Below, one piece after another: positions 26,830 through 35,402 of a DNA stretch of 64,000 nt. This DNA comes from Bacteroidia bacterium (lineage in GTDB: Bacteria; Bacteroidota; Bacteroidia; B-17B0; Aurantibacillaceae), in contig JAEUTP010000010.1 of the NCBI GenBank assembly GCA_016787705.1, positions 186,001-250,000 on the forward strand, given 5' to 3'. Both the position numbers and the translations under genes were made by a program. Below the pieces are notes generated by a model. That model was not told the DNA's origin and made no database searches. It worked only from the letters and a program-made list of their open reading frames with translations. How positions within the stretch are numbered: position 1 is the first letter of the stretch; each line of letters begins with the position of its first letter.

Positions 26830-28171
26830 ATTTGCTTAATCTTCGGTATAAAGCAGTACGCGTAATACCCAGTTCTTTTGCGGCTTTGGTAATATTGCCA
26901 TTATTTTTTTCGATCACTTTTAGTATTGTTTGTTTTTCTATCGTACTTAATTTCGTCTCACTTTCCTGTTCTGATAAAATTTTGCTTCCTGTTTCTAAAG
27001 GAGAAAAGATAAGATCGTTTGGCTGTAACATCTCTGAATCTGCCATGATCACTGCACGTTCGATTATGTATTGCAATTCGCGCACATTACCTGGAAAGTT
27101 ATATTCTTCTAATTTTAAAATTGCTTTTTCGCTCAACTGCATGTCGGGTTTAAAATACTTATTACCGTAAAATTTTAAAAAATGTTTTGCCAATAAGCTA
27201 ATATCGCTTTTACGTGAGCGCAAAGGCGGAACAATTATTTCGACAGTGTTAATGCGGTAAACAAGGTCTTTTCTGAATTTATTTTCGTTTGCCAGTTCAC
27301 TTAATGGCAAATTGGTTGCGCATATCAATCGTATATCCAAAGGTATGGTATTATTTGTACCTAATCGTGTAACCAGCCTGTTTTGCAAAACAGTTAATAA
27401 TTTTGCCTGTTGCTGTAAAGAGATGTTGCCGATCTCATCCATAAATAATGTACCACTGTTTGCCGCTTCAAAACGCCCTTCCCTATCTTCTTTGGCATCT
27501 GTAAATGCTCCTTTTTTATGTCCGAATAATTCACTTTCAAATAAACTTTCAGTTAATGCGCCAACATCTACTTTTATATAGGATTTTGAAGCACGAACAG
27601 ATCTTTGATGAATAGCCTTTGCAATAAGATCTTTACCGGTACCATTCTCTCCCAAAATTAAAATATTAGCATCGGTTGGCGCTACTTTTTCAATCTTACT
27701 GAATATTTCGCGCATTTGCTCGCTTTCGCCTATTAAGCCGAGTTCTTCATAATTTTGTTGCTTAGCCCAATTTTTCTCACCATCTTTTTTTGCCAAAATA
27801 TCTTCAATGGTTTCAATCAATTTCTGATTGTTCCAGGGTTTTACAACAAAATCAGAAGCACCTTCTTTTAACGAGCGTATTGCAAGATCGATATCTGCAT
27901 AAGCCGTTATCATAATAACACAAGTAGAAGGCCTTGTTTCCTTAACACGCTTTAACCAATAAATTCCTTCATTACCCGTATTAATAGATGCATTAAAATT
28001 CATATCTAATAAAATTAGATCGAAAGAATGCTTCTTTATTAGTGCAAATAAATTTTCCGGATTTTTTTCAGTTATAACCTCTTTAACTTCTTTTTTTAAA
28101 AGTAAATTAATAGCTGTTAAAACATCTTTATCATCATCTAATACTAATATGCTTGCCTGCTTTAAATTCAT
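26819..28171 (-). CDS. Sigma-54-dependent response regulator (REC-AAA+-HTH)
   Basis: 450 residues from the Met of MNLKQASILVLDDD; an in-frame ATG at 28207 adds 12 unlikely residues. Domains: receiver (LILLDMNF phospho-Asp), AAA+ ATPase with Walker A GENGTGKD, the sigma-54 contact loop GAFTDA (a frequent variant of GAFTGA), Walker B TLFMDEIG, arginine-finger region FRKDLVYRINTVEI, and a C-terminal Fis-type HTH (NGNITKAAKELGITRTALYRRLSKYEI, shown here in part: ITKAAKELGITRTALYRRL). It activates RpoN-dependent promoters when phosphorylated, and most likely drives the divergent export operon starting at 28498. Confidence 0.95.
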   Translation of the reverse strand: MNLKQASILVLDDDKDVLTAINLLLKKEVKEVITEKNPENLFALIKKHSFDLILLDMNFNASINTGNEGIYWLKRVKETRPSTCVIMITAYADIDLAIRSLKEGASDFVVKPWNNQKLIETIEDILAKKDGEKNWAKQQNYEELGLIGESEQMREIFSKIEKVAPTDANILILGENGTGKDLIAKAIHQRSVRASKSYIKVDVGALTESLFESELFGHKKGAFTDAKEDREGRFEAANSGTLFMDEIGNISLQQQAKLLTVLQNRLVTRLGTNNTIPLDIRLICATNLPLSELANENKFRKDLVYRINTVEIIVPPLRSRKSDISLLAKHFLKFYGNKYFKPDMQLSEKAILKLEEYNFPGNVRELQYIIERAVIMADSEMLQPNDLIFSPLETGSKILSEQESETKLSTIEKQTILKVIEKNNGNITKAAKELGITRTALYRRLSKYEI

Positions 28172-28262
28172 AAGAATATTGTAACCATAAATATACCAAG
28201 AACGCAATTAACTGGTTTAAAAAACATTATAAAAATACTGTTCATATAGAGTGTATCAAAAC

Positions 28263-28279
28263 CGAACACTTTATGTTCG
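28263..28279. promoter_or_regulatory. Candidate enhancer dyad for the NtrC-like regulator
   Basis: CGAACA-CTTTA-TGTTCG is a perfect 6-bp dyad with a 5-base spacer, about 80 bp upstream of the -24-like element at 28343. An AGTGT/ACACT pair overlaps it. The 326-bp gap between the regulator start and the adaptor gene contains no ORF. Location and symmetry fit an upstream activating site. Confidence 0.45.
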
Positions 28280-28342
28280 ACTACGTACAGGATTGATTTT
28301 TTTTACAACTATAAAAATTTGATTATCAATTAATTAAGATGA

Positions 28343-28358
28343 TGGCACGGTTATTCTA
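28343..28358 (+). promoter_or_regulatory. Putative sigma-54 promoter of the export operon
   Basis: TGGCACGGTTATTCTA has a perfect -24 half and correct ten-base spacing, with CT in place of GC at -12. It is divergent from a sigma-54 activator gene, the classical arrangement. The leader to the ATG at 28498 would be about 130 nt. Confidence 0.5.
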
Positions 28359-28497
28359 CTAATAAGGTGTTATGTTATTATGTTTTATAAATGCGTGGAT
28401 CGTTGTAAATAAAAAACTAGCTGCAAATTAGTATACAACATCCATGCATTTTATAGAATTATTAAATTGGTAGCATAACAAAAGCACTAAAAAAATT

Positions 28498-29757
28498 ATG
28501 GATAGAGTTATTGAAAAGAAAAAGTGGCCTGCAAAAAAAATAATAACGGTTAGCGCTGTTACAGCAATTGTTTTATTGATTGTTGCAAGTTTTTATTTTA
28601 CATCAGGTAAATCAAAATTAAATGTCGACACCGAACGTATTACAATTAGTGAAGTTTCCAAAGGTCCGTTCAGGGAGTTTATTCCCGTAAATGGAATTGT
28701 ATTACCTGTTACAACCATCTATTTAGATGCTTTGGAAGGTGGCCGCGTAGAAGAAAAATTTGTTGAAGATGGTGCTATGATGAAAAAAGGCGATCCTATT
28801 TTACGTTTATCAAATACAGACCTTGAACTTAGTCTTGCTAACCAGGAAACATCAGTGTTTAACCTGTTGACACAAATGCAGATCTCACGCAACGCGGCAC
28901 AACAAAACACCATTATGAAATTAAACCAAGGTTCAGATGTAGAAAGTTCGTTTATTGAAGCTGAAAGAACTTATAAATTAAACAAACAATTATACGATCA
29001 GCAGGCTATTTCGTTAATGGAATTTAAACAATCAGAAAACAATTATAATTATTACTTAAAAAAGAAAACGCTCACCGAACAAATCTTAAAACAAGATTCT
29101 TCTTCTGTTAAAACAGAATTAAGCCAGGCAAATGAATCTTATAAACGTACACAGGAAGCTTTAAAGATCATGCGTCGAAAAGTAGAAGATCTTGTTGTGC
29201 GTGCACCTATTGACGGGCAACTTACTGCTTTGGATGTTGAGATTGGTCAGAATAAAAATAAAGGTGAACGTTTGGGCCAGATAGATGTTACGAGTGGTTT
29301 TAAAGTACGTGTTGATATTGATGAACATTACATCTCAAGAATTTATAATGGTTTGATGGGGGAATTTAGTTTTGGTGGAAAAGATTACAAATTAAAAATT
29401 CACAAAGTATATACACAGGTAACTAACGGAAAATTTCAGGTAGATATGAAATTTGAAGGCGAATTACCTAAAGATGTTCGTCGCGGACAGACCTTGCAAA
29501 TACGTTTAGCCTTAAGCGATGAAACACAAGCTATACTGTTGCCAAAAGGCGGGTTTTATCAGCAAACGGGTGGTAACTGGATATTTAAATTAAATGAGGA
29601 CGGTTCGGTTGCTTATAAAATTGATATACAATTAGGAAGACAGAATCCTGAATATTATGAAATAATGCAAGGTTTACAGCCCGGCGATAAAGTGATCACC
29701 TCTGGTTACGATAATTATGAGAATACACAGGAGCTTGTTTTAAAAGAAAATAAATAA
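28498..29757 (+). CDS. HlyD/MacA-family periplasmic adaptor
   Basis: 419 residues. One N-terminal membrane anchor (about 17-35; IITVSAVTAIVLLIVASFYF), a split lipoyl/barrel-sandwich domain (YLDALEGGRVEEKFVEDGAMMKKGDPI and VRAPIDGQLTALDVEIGQ, quoted in part: VRAPIDGQLTALDVEIG), a coiled-coil hairpin (about 115-225) and a C-terminal beta-barrel/MP domain. It would bridge the inner-membrane ABC permeases to a TolC-like channel. The stop overlaps the next ATG (TAATG), so translation of the ATPase is coupled. It opens the large export operon. Confidence 0.92.
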   Translation: MDRVIEKKKWPAKKIITVSAVTAIVLLIVASFYFTSGKSKLNVDTERITISEVSKGPFREFIPVNGIVLPVTTIYLDALEGGRVEEKFVEDGAMMKKGDPILRLSNTDLELSLANQETSVFNLLTQMQISRNAAQQNTIMKLNQGSDVESSFIEAERTYKLNKQLYDQQAISLMEFKQSENNYNYYLKKKTLTEQILKQDSSSVKTELSQANESYKRTQEALKIMRRKVEDLVVRAPIDGQLTALDVEIGQNKNKGERLGQIDVTSGFKVRVDIDEHYISRIYNGLMGEFSFGGKDYKLKIHKVYTQVTNGKFQVDMKFEGELPKDVRRGQTLQIRLALSDETQAILLPKGGFYQQTGGNWIFKLNEDGSVAYKIDIQLGRQNPEYYEIMQGLQPGDKVITSGYDNYENTQELVLKENK

Positions 29758-30464
29758 TGGAAAATAGAAAATCAAAAACAGATAACATGATAAAAGTAAC
29801 AAACCTCGAAAAAATTTACCGCACAGAAGAAGTTGAAACTGTCGCATTGAATAAAATCTCTTTCGAAATTAAAAATGGCGAATTTGTTGCCATAATGGGT
29901 CCATCAGGCTGTGGTAAATCCACCTTATTAAATATTATTGGTCTGCTGGATGATTTGGATGAAGGCAGTTTTATATTTAATGACACCGAAGTTGCAAAAT
30001 TTAATGAGCGTAAACGTGCCGAAATGCGTAAACATAACATTGGTTTTGTATTTCAAAGTTTTAATTTAATTGATGAGTTGACCGTTTTTGAAAATGTAGA
30101 ATTACCATTAATATATACAGGCGTTAGTGCTTCAGAAAGAAAACGCATTGTTGATGAAGTATTGGATAAGATCCAAATCGCACATCGTCGTAACCATTAC
30201 CCACAACAGCTTTCTGGTGGTCAGCAACAACGTGTGGCAGTTGCACGCGCAGTTGTAAACAAACCAAAATTAATTTTAGCCGATGAGCCTACCGGTAATT
30301 TAGATTCACGTAATGGTAACGATGTAATGCAATTACTAACCGATCTTAATGAGCAAGGTACAACCATTATTATGGTAACACATTCTGAACATGACGCACG
30401 TTATACACACCGCGTTATAAATATGCTTGATGGTCAGATCGTAACACAAAACATTAAAGCCTAA
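29757..30464 (+). CDS. ABC transporter ATPase, MacB/LolD type
   Basis: 235 residues. Walker A GPSGCGKST, Q-loop VFQSFNLIDELTVFENVELP, signature LSGGQQQRVAVARA, Walker B LILADEPTGNLDS and H-loop VTHSE are all intact. This is the stand-alone nucleotide-binding subunit for FtsX-type permeases. Its start may be 29757 (overlapping the adaptor stop) or the Met of MIKVTNLEKIY at 29787; both are in frame. It is followed by the scar of a deleted permease and then five intact permeases. Confidence 0.93.
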   Translation: MENRKSKTDNMIKVTNLEKIYRTEEVETVALNKISFEIKNGEFVAIMGPSGCGKSTLLNIIGLLDDLDEGSFIFNDTEVAKFNERKRAEMRKHNIGFVFQSFNLIDELTVFENVELPLIYTGVSASERKRIVDEVLDKIQIAHRRNHYPQQLSGGQQQRVAVARAVVNKPKLILADEPTGNLDSRNGNDVMQLLTDLNEQGTTIIMVTHSEHDARYTHRVINMLDGQIVTQNIKA

Positions 30465-30472
30465 TTTTTATA

Positions 30473-30567
30473 ATGTTCAAAAATTATTTTATGCATTATG
30501 TACAATTAGTTTCCAGGCTGTAAAGGCAGCCATTGTAAATCTGGTTAAAAGTTTAAGAACAGAATAA
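30473..30567 (+). pseudogene. Scar of a deleted FtsX permease gene
   Basis: Nine bases after the ATPase stop, ATG begins MFKNYF, the usual first residues of the permeases in this array. Within 20 bases the homology jumps to the last codons of such a gene, read in another frame: FQAVKAAIVNLVKSLRTE then stop, closely matching the end of the intact first permease (FQAMKAAIANPIKSLRTE). About 2.3 kb of internal sequence is therefore missing. This is direct evidence that a sixth permease existed here. Confidence 0.85.
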
Positions 30568-30568
30568 A

Positions 30569-32968
30569 ATGATAAAGAATTATTTAAAAATAGCCTGGCG
30601 TAATTTGTGGAAGAACAAATTATTTTCGTTTATAAACATAATCGGTCTTGCAGTGGGAGTGGCTTGCTGCGTACTTATTTTTTTATATGTACAAAACGAA
30701 TTAAGTTACGACAAGTATAATGAAAAAGCGGACAGGATATACCGCATAACTTCTGTTATTTTCCAGGAGAACAAACAAGACCGCTTTGCACCTACTTCAC
30801 CCATTACAGCGCAAAAGATACAGGATGGTTTTCCGGAGGTGGAAAAAATTGTCCGTCTCAATTTTGCAGGCAGACTAATTTCTTATAAAGACAAAAAATT
30901 CTACGACACTAAAACCGTACTTGCCGATTCAACATTTTTTGATATTTTTTCGTTGCCATTACTGGAAGGAAATCCACAAAAAGCATTAACTACGCCTTAC
31001 AGCATTGTGGTGACAGAAAAAATAGCTAAAAAATATTTTGGTAACGAACCCGCTGTTGGCAAAATGCTCAACCTTTCTGACACTATCAATATTATGGTTA
31101 CTGGTGTTATGCAGGACATTCCTCTAAATTCTCACTTTAATGTTGATTGCATTATTTCAAGAAGTACTTTATTCGAACTAGCTAAGAGCAATCCAAACTT
31201 TAGTGAAGAAAACGAAAAGAACTGGCTAAATTGCGATTCTTACTCTTATTTACTTCTAAAAAATAAAGTAGATATTAAAGCTTTTGAATCAAAGGTCAAT
31301 AAATATTTAACCAAAGAAACCGCCGGCCTTAAAAAAGATATTGGCATGTGGATGAATGTGGCAATACAGCCATTGCTTGACATCCACTTAAGATCAAAGT
31401 TAGAACATGAATTCAGAGGCAGCAAGAACAGCGATATTTCTTATGTATACATTTTTTCTGCTACCGCTTTTTTAATTTTATTGATAGCCTGTTGTAATTT
31501 CATTAACCTTTCTACTGCTAAATCATTAAACCGTTCAAAAGAGATCGGTCTGAGAAAAGTAATTGGTGCAAAACGCAGACAACTTATTTCGCAATTTCTT
31601 GGCGAATCTATTTTATTTACAGTTATTGCCAGTCTCCTCTCTTTATTTTTGGTATTATTATTTATTCCTGTTTTTAATTCTTTTATAGAAACAACTTTAC
31701 ATTTTAATTTAAGCATTGTATGGCTTTACCTTGCAATTATTATTGGTGTTGGACTTCTTGCAGGTTTGTACCCTGCTTTATTAATGTCATCGTTTGCTCC
31801 TATACGCTCTCTAAAAGGAAAAATAAGTCATGGTCTTGCAGATATCATTTTCAGAAAAGGTTTGGTTGTTTTTCAATTCTCCATTGCCATCGTTCTTATT
31901 ATTGTTACTACTTTAATTTTAAGACAGCTTGACTTTATACAAAACCGGAACATTGGTTTAAATAAAGAGCAAGTATTAACTATTGAATTAAGAGGTATTG
32001 GTCCTCAAAAAGGCGAAATATTAATTGATGAATTACGCAAAAATCCTAAAGTAGTAAATACCTGCTTAACTAATTTCTCTTTCAAGGGTATTCCTGATAT
32101 TACTGTATTGCCGGAGGGCTTTGCGCAGAACGAAGTAACAGGCTGCCCTGTAATTTCTGTTGATGAAAGTTTTTTAAAAACAATGCAGATCGATCTTGCA
32201 GAAGGCCGTGATTTTTCAAAAGATTTTCCAACGGATGTGAACGAAGCTTTTATTGTTAATGAAGCAGCCGTAAAATTTTTCAGATGGAAAAATTCAAAAA
32301 ATGCAATTGGCAAAAAAGTAGACTGGGCCTATGGTAAAAGTGGTAAAGTAATTGGAGTAGTTAAAAATTTCAATTTCGCTTCTATGAAAGAAGATGTGAA
32401 GCCTTTACTTATTCATATTTTTAAACCATGGCATGGCACTGTTCTTACACGTCTAAAAACAAACGACCTTACTGAAACCATGAAGCAACTGGAAGCCACC
32501 TGGAAAACAATTGCAGGCGATGCACCGTTCAAAGCAACTTTTATGGAAGACGATTTTAATTCTTTATATCAGTCTGAACAAAACATGCGTACTGTTTTAG
32601 GTGCATTTACCTTTTTATCGGTTTTGGTTGCCTGCCTTGGATTATTTGGTTTAGCCGCATTCACAATTAAACAGCGTTTCAGGGAAATTGGTATTCGAAA
32701 AGTTTTAGGTTCAAACACATCGGGCATCGTTCAGTTATTATCAAAAGATTTCTTAAAACTCGTCGTTATTTCTATTTTAATCGCAGCACCTATCGCGTGG
32801 TATGCCATGTATAAATGGCTACAGGATTTTGCTTATAAAACTGAAATCAGCTGGTGGGTATTTGTATTGGCTGGTGCACTAGCTATATTAATCGCTTACA
32901 TCACTGTAGCCTTTCAGGCTATGAAAGCCGCAATAGCAAATCCAATTAAAAGTTTAAGAACCGAATAA
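30569..32968 (+). CDS. FtsX/MacB-type ABC permease 1 of 5
   Basis: 799 residues. It opens MIKNYLKIAWRNLWKNKLFS; first membrane segment about 20-42; periplasmic MacB-like domain; FtsX domain one (about 285-405) with IGLRKVIGAKRRQL; second membrane and periplasmic half; FtsX domain two (about 675-795) with EIGIRKVLGSNTSG; end KSLRTE. The duplicated halves make one polypeptide equivalent to a permease dimer, with no fused ATPase, so it must use a separate one. Such transporters act as mechanotransmitters that power export through the adaptor and TolC. The next gene starts one base after its stop. Confidence 0.93.
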   Translation: MIKNYLKIAWRNLWKNKLFSFINIIGLAVGVACCVLIFLYVQNELSYDKYNEKADRIYRITSVIFQENKQDRFAPTSPITAQKIQDGFPEVEKIVRLNFAGRLISYKDKKFYDTKTVLADSTFFDIFSLPLLEGNPQKALTTPYSIVVTEKIAKKYFGNEPAVGKMLNLSDTINIMVTGVMQDIPLNSHFNVDCIISRSTLFELAKSNPNFSEENEKNWLNCDSYSYLLLKNKVDIKAFESKVNKYLTKETAGLKKDIGMWMNVAIQPLLDIHLRSKLEHEFRGSKNSDISYVYIFSATAFLILLIACCNFINLSTAKSLNRSKEIGLRKVIGAKRRQLISQFLGESILFTVIASLLSLFLVLLFIPVFNSFIETTLHFNLSIVWLYLAIIIGVGLLAGLYPALLMSSFAPIRSLKGKISHGLADIIFRKGLVVFQFSIAIVLIIVTTLILRQLDFIQNRNIGLNKEQVLTIELRGIGPQKGEILIDELRKNPKVVNTCLTNFSFKGIPDITVLPEGFAQNEVTGCPVISVDESFLKTMQIDLAEGRDFSKDFPTDVNEAFIVNEAAVKFFRWKNSKNAIGKKVDWAYGKSGKVIGVVKNFNFASMKEDVKPLLIHIFKPWHGTVLTRLKTNDLTETMKQLEATWKTIAGDAPFKATFMEDDFNSLYQSEQNMRTVLGAFTFLSVLVACLGLFGLAAFTIKQRFREIGIRKVLGSNTSGIVQLLSKDFLKLVVISILIAAPIAWYAMYKWLQDFAYKTEISWWVFVLAGALAILIAYITVAFQAMKAAIANPIKSLRTE

Positions 32969-32969
32969 C

Positions 32970-35390
32970 ATGATAAAAAATTATTTTAAAATAGCTTGGC
33001 GCAATTTGTGGAAGAATAAACTATTTTCTTTTATCAACGTTACCGGCCTTGCTGTTGGTGTTACCTGTTGCATTTTAATATTTATGTATATACAAAGCGA
33101 ATTAAGCTTTGATACAGACTGGAATGATGCAGATCGCATTGTAAGAGTAAATCAAACCTTCTCTATCGGAGGAGTACCAGACCACTATGCTATCACAGCA
33201 TTTGGTGTGGCACCGGCATTAAAACAAGCCTATCCTGAAATTGAAGAAGCAGTTCGTATTGATGACTGGGGAACAGAAACTGTTTGGTTTGAAGATAAAA
33301 TGTTTGATATCGATAACCAGTATTTTGCGGATGCTGATTTTTTTAATGTGTTTAATTTTGAATTATTAAAAGGCAATTCTAAAACGTGCCTGGCTGAACC
33401 TAATTCTGTTGTGATATCTGAAGCAATGGCTAAAAAATTCTTTAACACTGCTGATCCTATAGGCAAAATGTTAAAGTATAGTGAAATGTTGTGCAAAGTT
33501 ACGGGCGTGCTCAAAGAAACTAACAAACAATCACGAATAAAACCCAACACTTTAATTTCATTAAGCTCGTATGGTACAGAAAAAATGAAGGGAATGGCCG
33601 AAAGCTGGTTTGGTGTTGGCTCCTCTACTTTTTTCAAAATAAGAGAAGGCACATCAATTGATCAGTTCAATAAAAAATTACTGCAATGGTCAAGAAAAGT
33701 TTTGATACCTGCTGCAAAAGCAGAAGGAATTGATGATGTGGTAACCTTAAATATCATGCCGCTATCTGAAACTTATTTTGATAAAAAATACAAATACGAC
33801 CAGTTTGAAAAAGGCGAAAAAAGTTACATTTATATTTTTGGATGGGTAGCAGTTTTTATGTTGCTAATTGCCTGCTTTAATTACATGAACCTATCTACCG
33901 CACGCGCAGTAAAACGAGCAAAAGAAGTAGGCCTAAGAAAAGTAGTAGGCGCCAGCCGCAAACAGTTAATTACACAATTCTTAAGTGAATCAACGCTTAT
34001 CTCTCTTAGTGCTTTAGTATTTAGTATTATTTTATTAATACTTTTATTACCGGCCTTTAATGCTATTACACAAAAAAGTATTGACTTGTGGAACACTATT
34101 GGTAATATAGGTTTCTGGACCGCGATTACCGCCATTATATTATTTATTTCGTTTGTTGGTGGAAGCTATCCTGCTTTTTATCTTTCCAACTTTCAGCCAG
34201 CAAAAGTATTAAAAGGAAAATTAATTGAATTGAAAAATATCTCATTTTTTGGGAAACTAAAGTTACGCCAGGTTTTAGTAGTGATGCAATTTACACTATC
34301 GATCATCATAATTATTTCCACTATTTTAATTTTTGACCAGTTAAACTATATGAAAAACAAAGACCTTGGTTTTAATAAAGACAAGGTAATTGTAATGGAT
34401 TATCCATCCGGAGACACGATCATTTCAAAACTTGTGCCTGCAATAAAAAATGATTTTCTCTCGAATCCTTCAATAGAAAAATTTACAACCGCCGACCAGG
34501 TTGTAGGTGCAGCATCGAGACGAGGTTTTTTTATAAAAAATAAGAAAGGGATAGAGCAAAATGTATTAAATTTAAGTGGTGTAGATTATGACTATTTTGA
34601 TGCCCTTGGAATAAAATTAAAATCGGGTCGTAATTTTTCAAAAGATTTTCCTACAGATAAACAGGCTTTTATTTTAAATGAAGCTGCGGTTAAACTTCTG
34701 GGGCTACAAGATCCTATTGGTGTAGAAATAAGTCTCGACCCAAAAGAAAATTTTGGTAAGGTAATTGGTGTAGTTAAAGATTTTAATTATAAGTCGCCAC
34801 ACACGCCTGTAGAACCATTAGCAATAGCTATATCTAATTTTGGCGGTGCACCGGGCTCAAAAATCATGATCAAAGTAAAAGCCAACACTATTTCAGAATC
34901 TGTAGATTTTATTGAACAAAAATGGAAACAATATTTTCCAAAATATCCGGTAAGATATTTCTTTTTAGATGATGAGTTTAATAAACAATATCATAAAGAT
35001 AATACCATGCTTACCATTTTTAGTTATTTTTCAGGCCTTACTATTTTAATATCGTGTTTAGGATTATTTGGCCTTGCCTCATTTACAACAGAACAAAGAA
35101 CAAAAGAAATTGGGATTCGTAAAGTTTTAGGTGCTTCAGTGGCCAACGTTACTTACATCATTTCAAAAGATTTTATTTTATTAGTATTAATTGGTATTGC
35201 TATAGCATCACCAATAGCTTATTACGCCTTAACCAAATGGCTGCAAAATTATGCATACCATACAAATTTAACTGCAGGTGTTTTTATTATTGCGGGTTGC
35301 CTGGCGCTTTTAGTAGCCATTCTTACTGTAAGCTCACAGGCAATTAAAGCAGCACTTACAAATCCAACAAAAAGTTTAAGAACCGAATAA
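32970..35390 (+). CDS. FtsX/MacB-type ABC permease 2 of 5
   Basis: 806 residues with the same plan as permease 1 (start MIKNYFKIAWRNLWKNKLFS, FtsX loops VGLRKVVGASRKQL and IGIRKVLGASVANV, end KSLRTE). Its periplasmic domain is different from permease 1 and looks closest to permease 5: both have SEAMA followed by KFF, a KVTGV-KET segment and SFVGGSYPAFYLSNF or its near copy. This suggests a duplication inside the array. A 12-bp gap separates it from permease 3, the largest gap among the five. Confidence 0.93.
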   Translation: MIKNYFKIAWRNLWKNKLFSFINVTGLAVGVTCCILIFMYIQSELSFDTDWNDADRIVRVNQTFSIGGVPDHYAITAFGVAPALKQAYPEIEEAVRIDDWGTETVWFEDKMFDIDNQYFADADFFNVFNFELLKGNSKTCLAEPNSVVISEAMAKKFFNTADPIGKMLKYSEMLCKVTGVLKETNKQSRIKPNTLISLSSYGTEKMKGMAESWFGVGSSTFFKIREGTSIDQFNKKLLQWSRKVLIPAAKAEGIDDVVTLNIMPLSETYFDKKYKYDQFEKGEKSYIYIFGWVAVFMLLIACFNYMNLSTARAVKRAKEVGLRKVVGASRKQLITQFLSESTLISLSALVFSIILLILLLPAFNAITQKSIDLWNTIGNIGFWTAITAIILFISFVGGSYPAFYLSNFQPAKVLKGKLIELKNISFFGKLKLRQVLVVMQFTLSIIIIISTILIFDQLNYMKNKDLGFNKDKVIVMDYPSGDTIISKLVPAIKNDFLSNPSIEKFTTADQVVGAASRRGFFIKNKKGIEQNVLNLSGVDYDYFDALGIKLKSGRNFSKDFPTDKQAFILNEAAVKLLGLQDPIGVEISLDPKENFGKVIGVVKDFNYKSPHTPVEPLAIAISNFGGAPGSKIMIKVKANTISESVDFIEQKWKQYFPKYPVRYFFLDDEFNKQYHKDNTMLTIFSYFSGLTILISCLGLFGLASFTTEQRTKEIGIRKVLGASVANVTYIISKDFILLVLIGIAIASPIAYYALTKWLQNYAYHTNLTAGVFIIAGCLALLVAILTVSSQAIKAALTNPTKSLRTE

Positions 35391-35402
35391 ATTCTATACA
35401 TC

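Noticed and set aside
28172-28207. Longer N-terminus of the sigma-54 activator
   Set aside because: The receiver domain starts at MNLKQASILVLDDD; the added residues have no match to the family.
30473-30523. A short peptide starting MFKNYFMHY as a functional leader
   Set aside because: The start matches permease N-termini and the following bases match a permease C-terminus in another frame, so a deletion scar explains it better.
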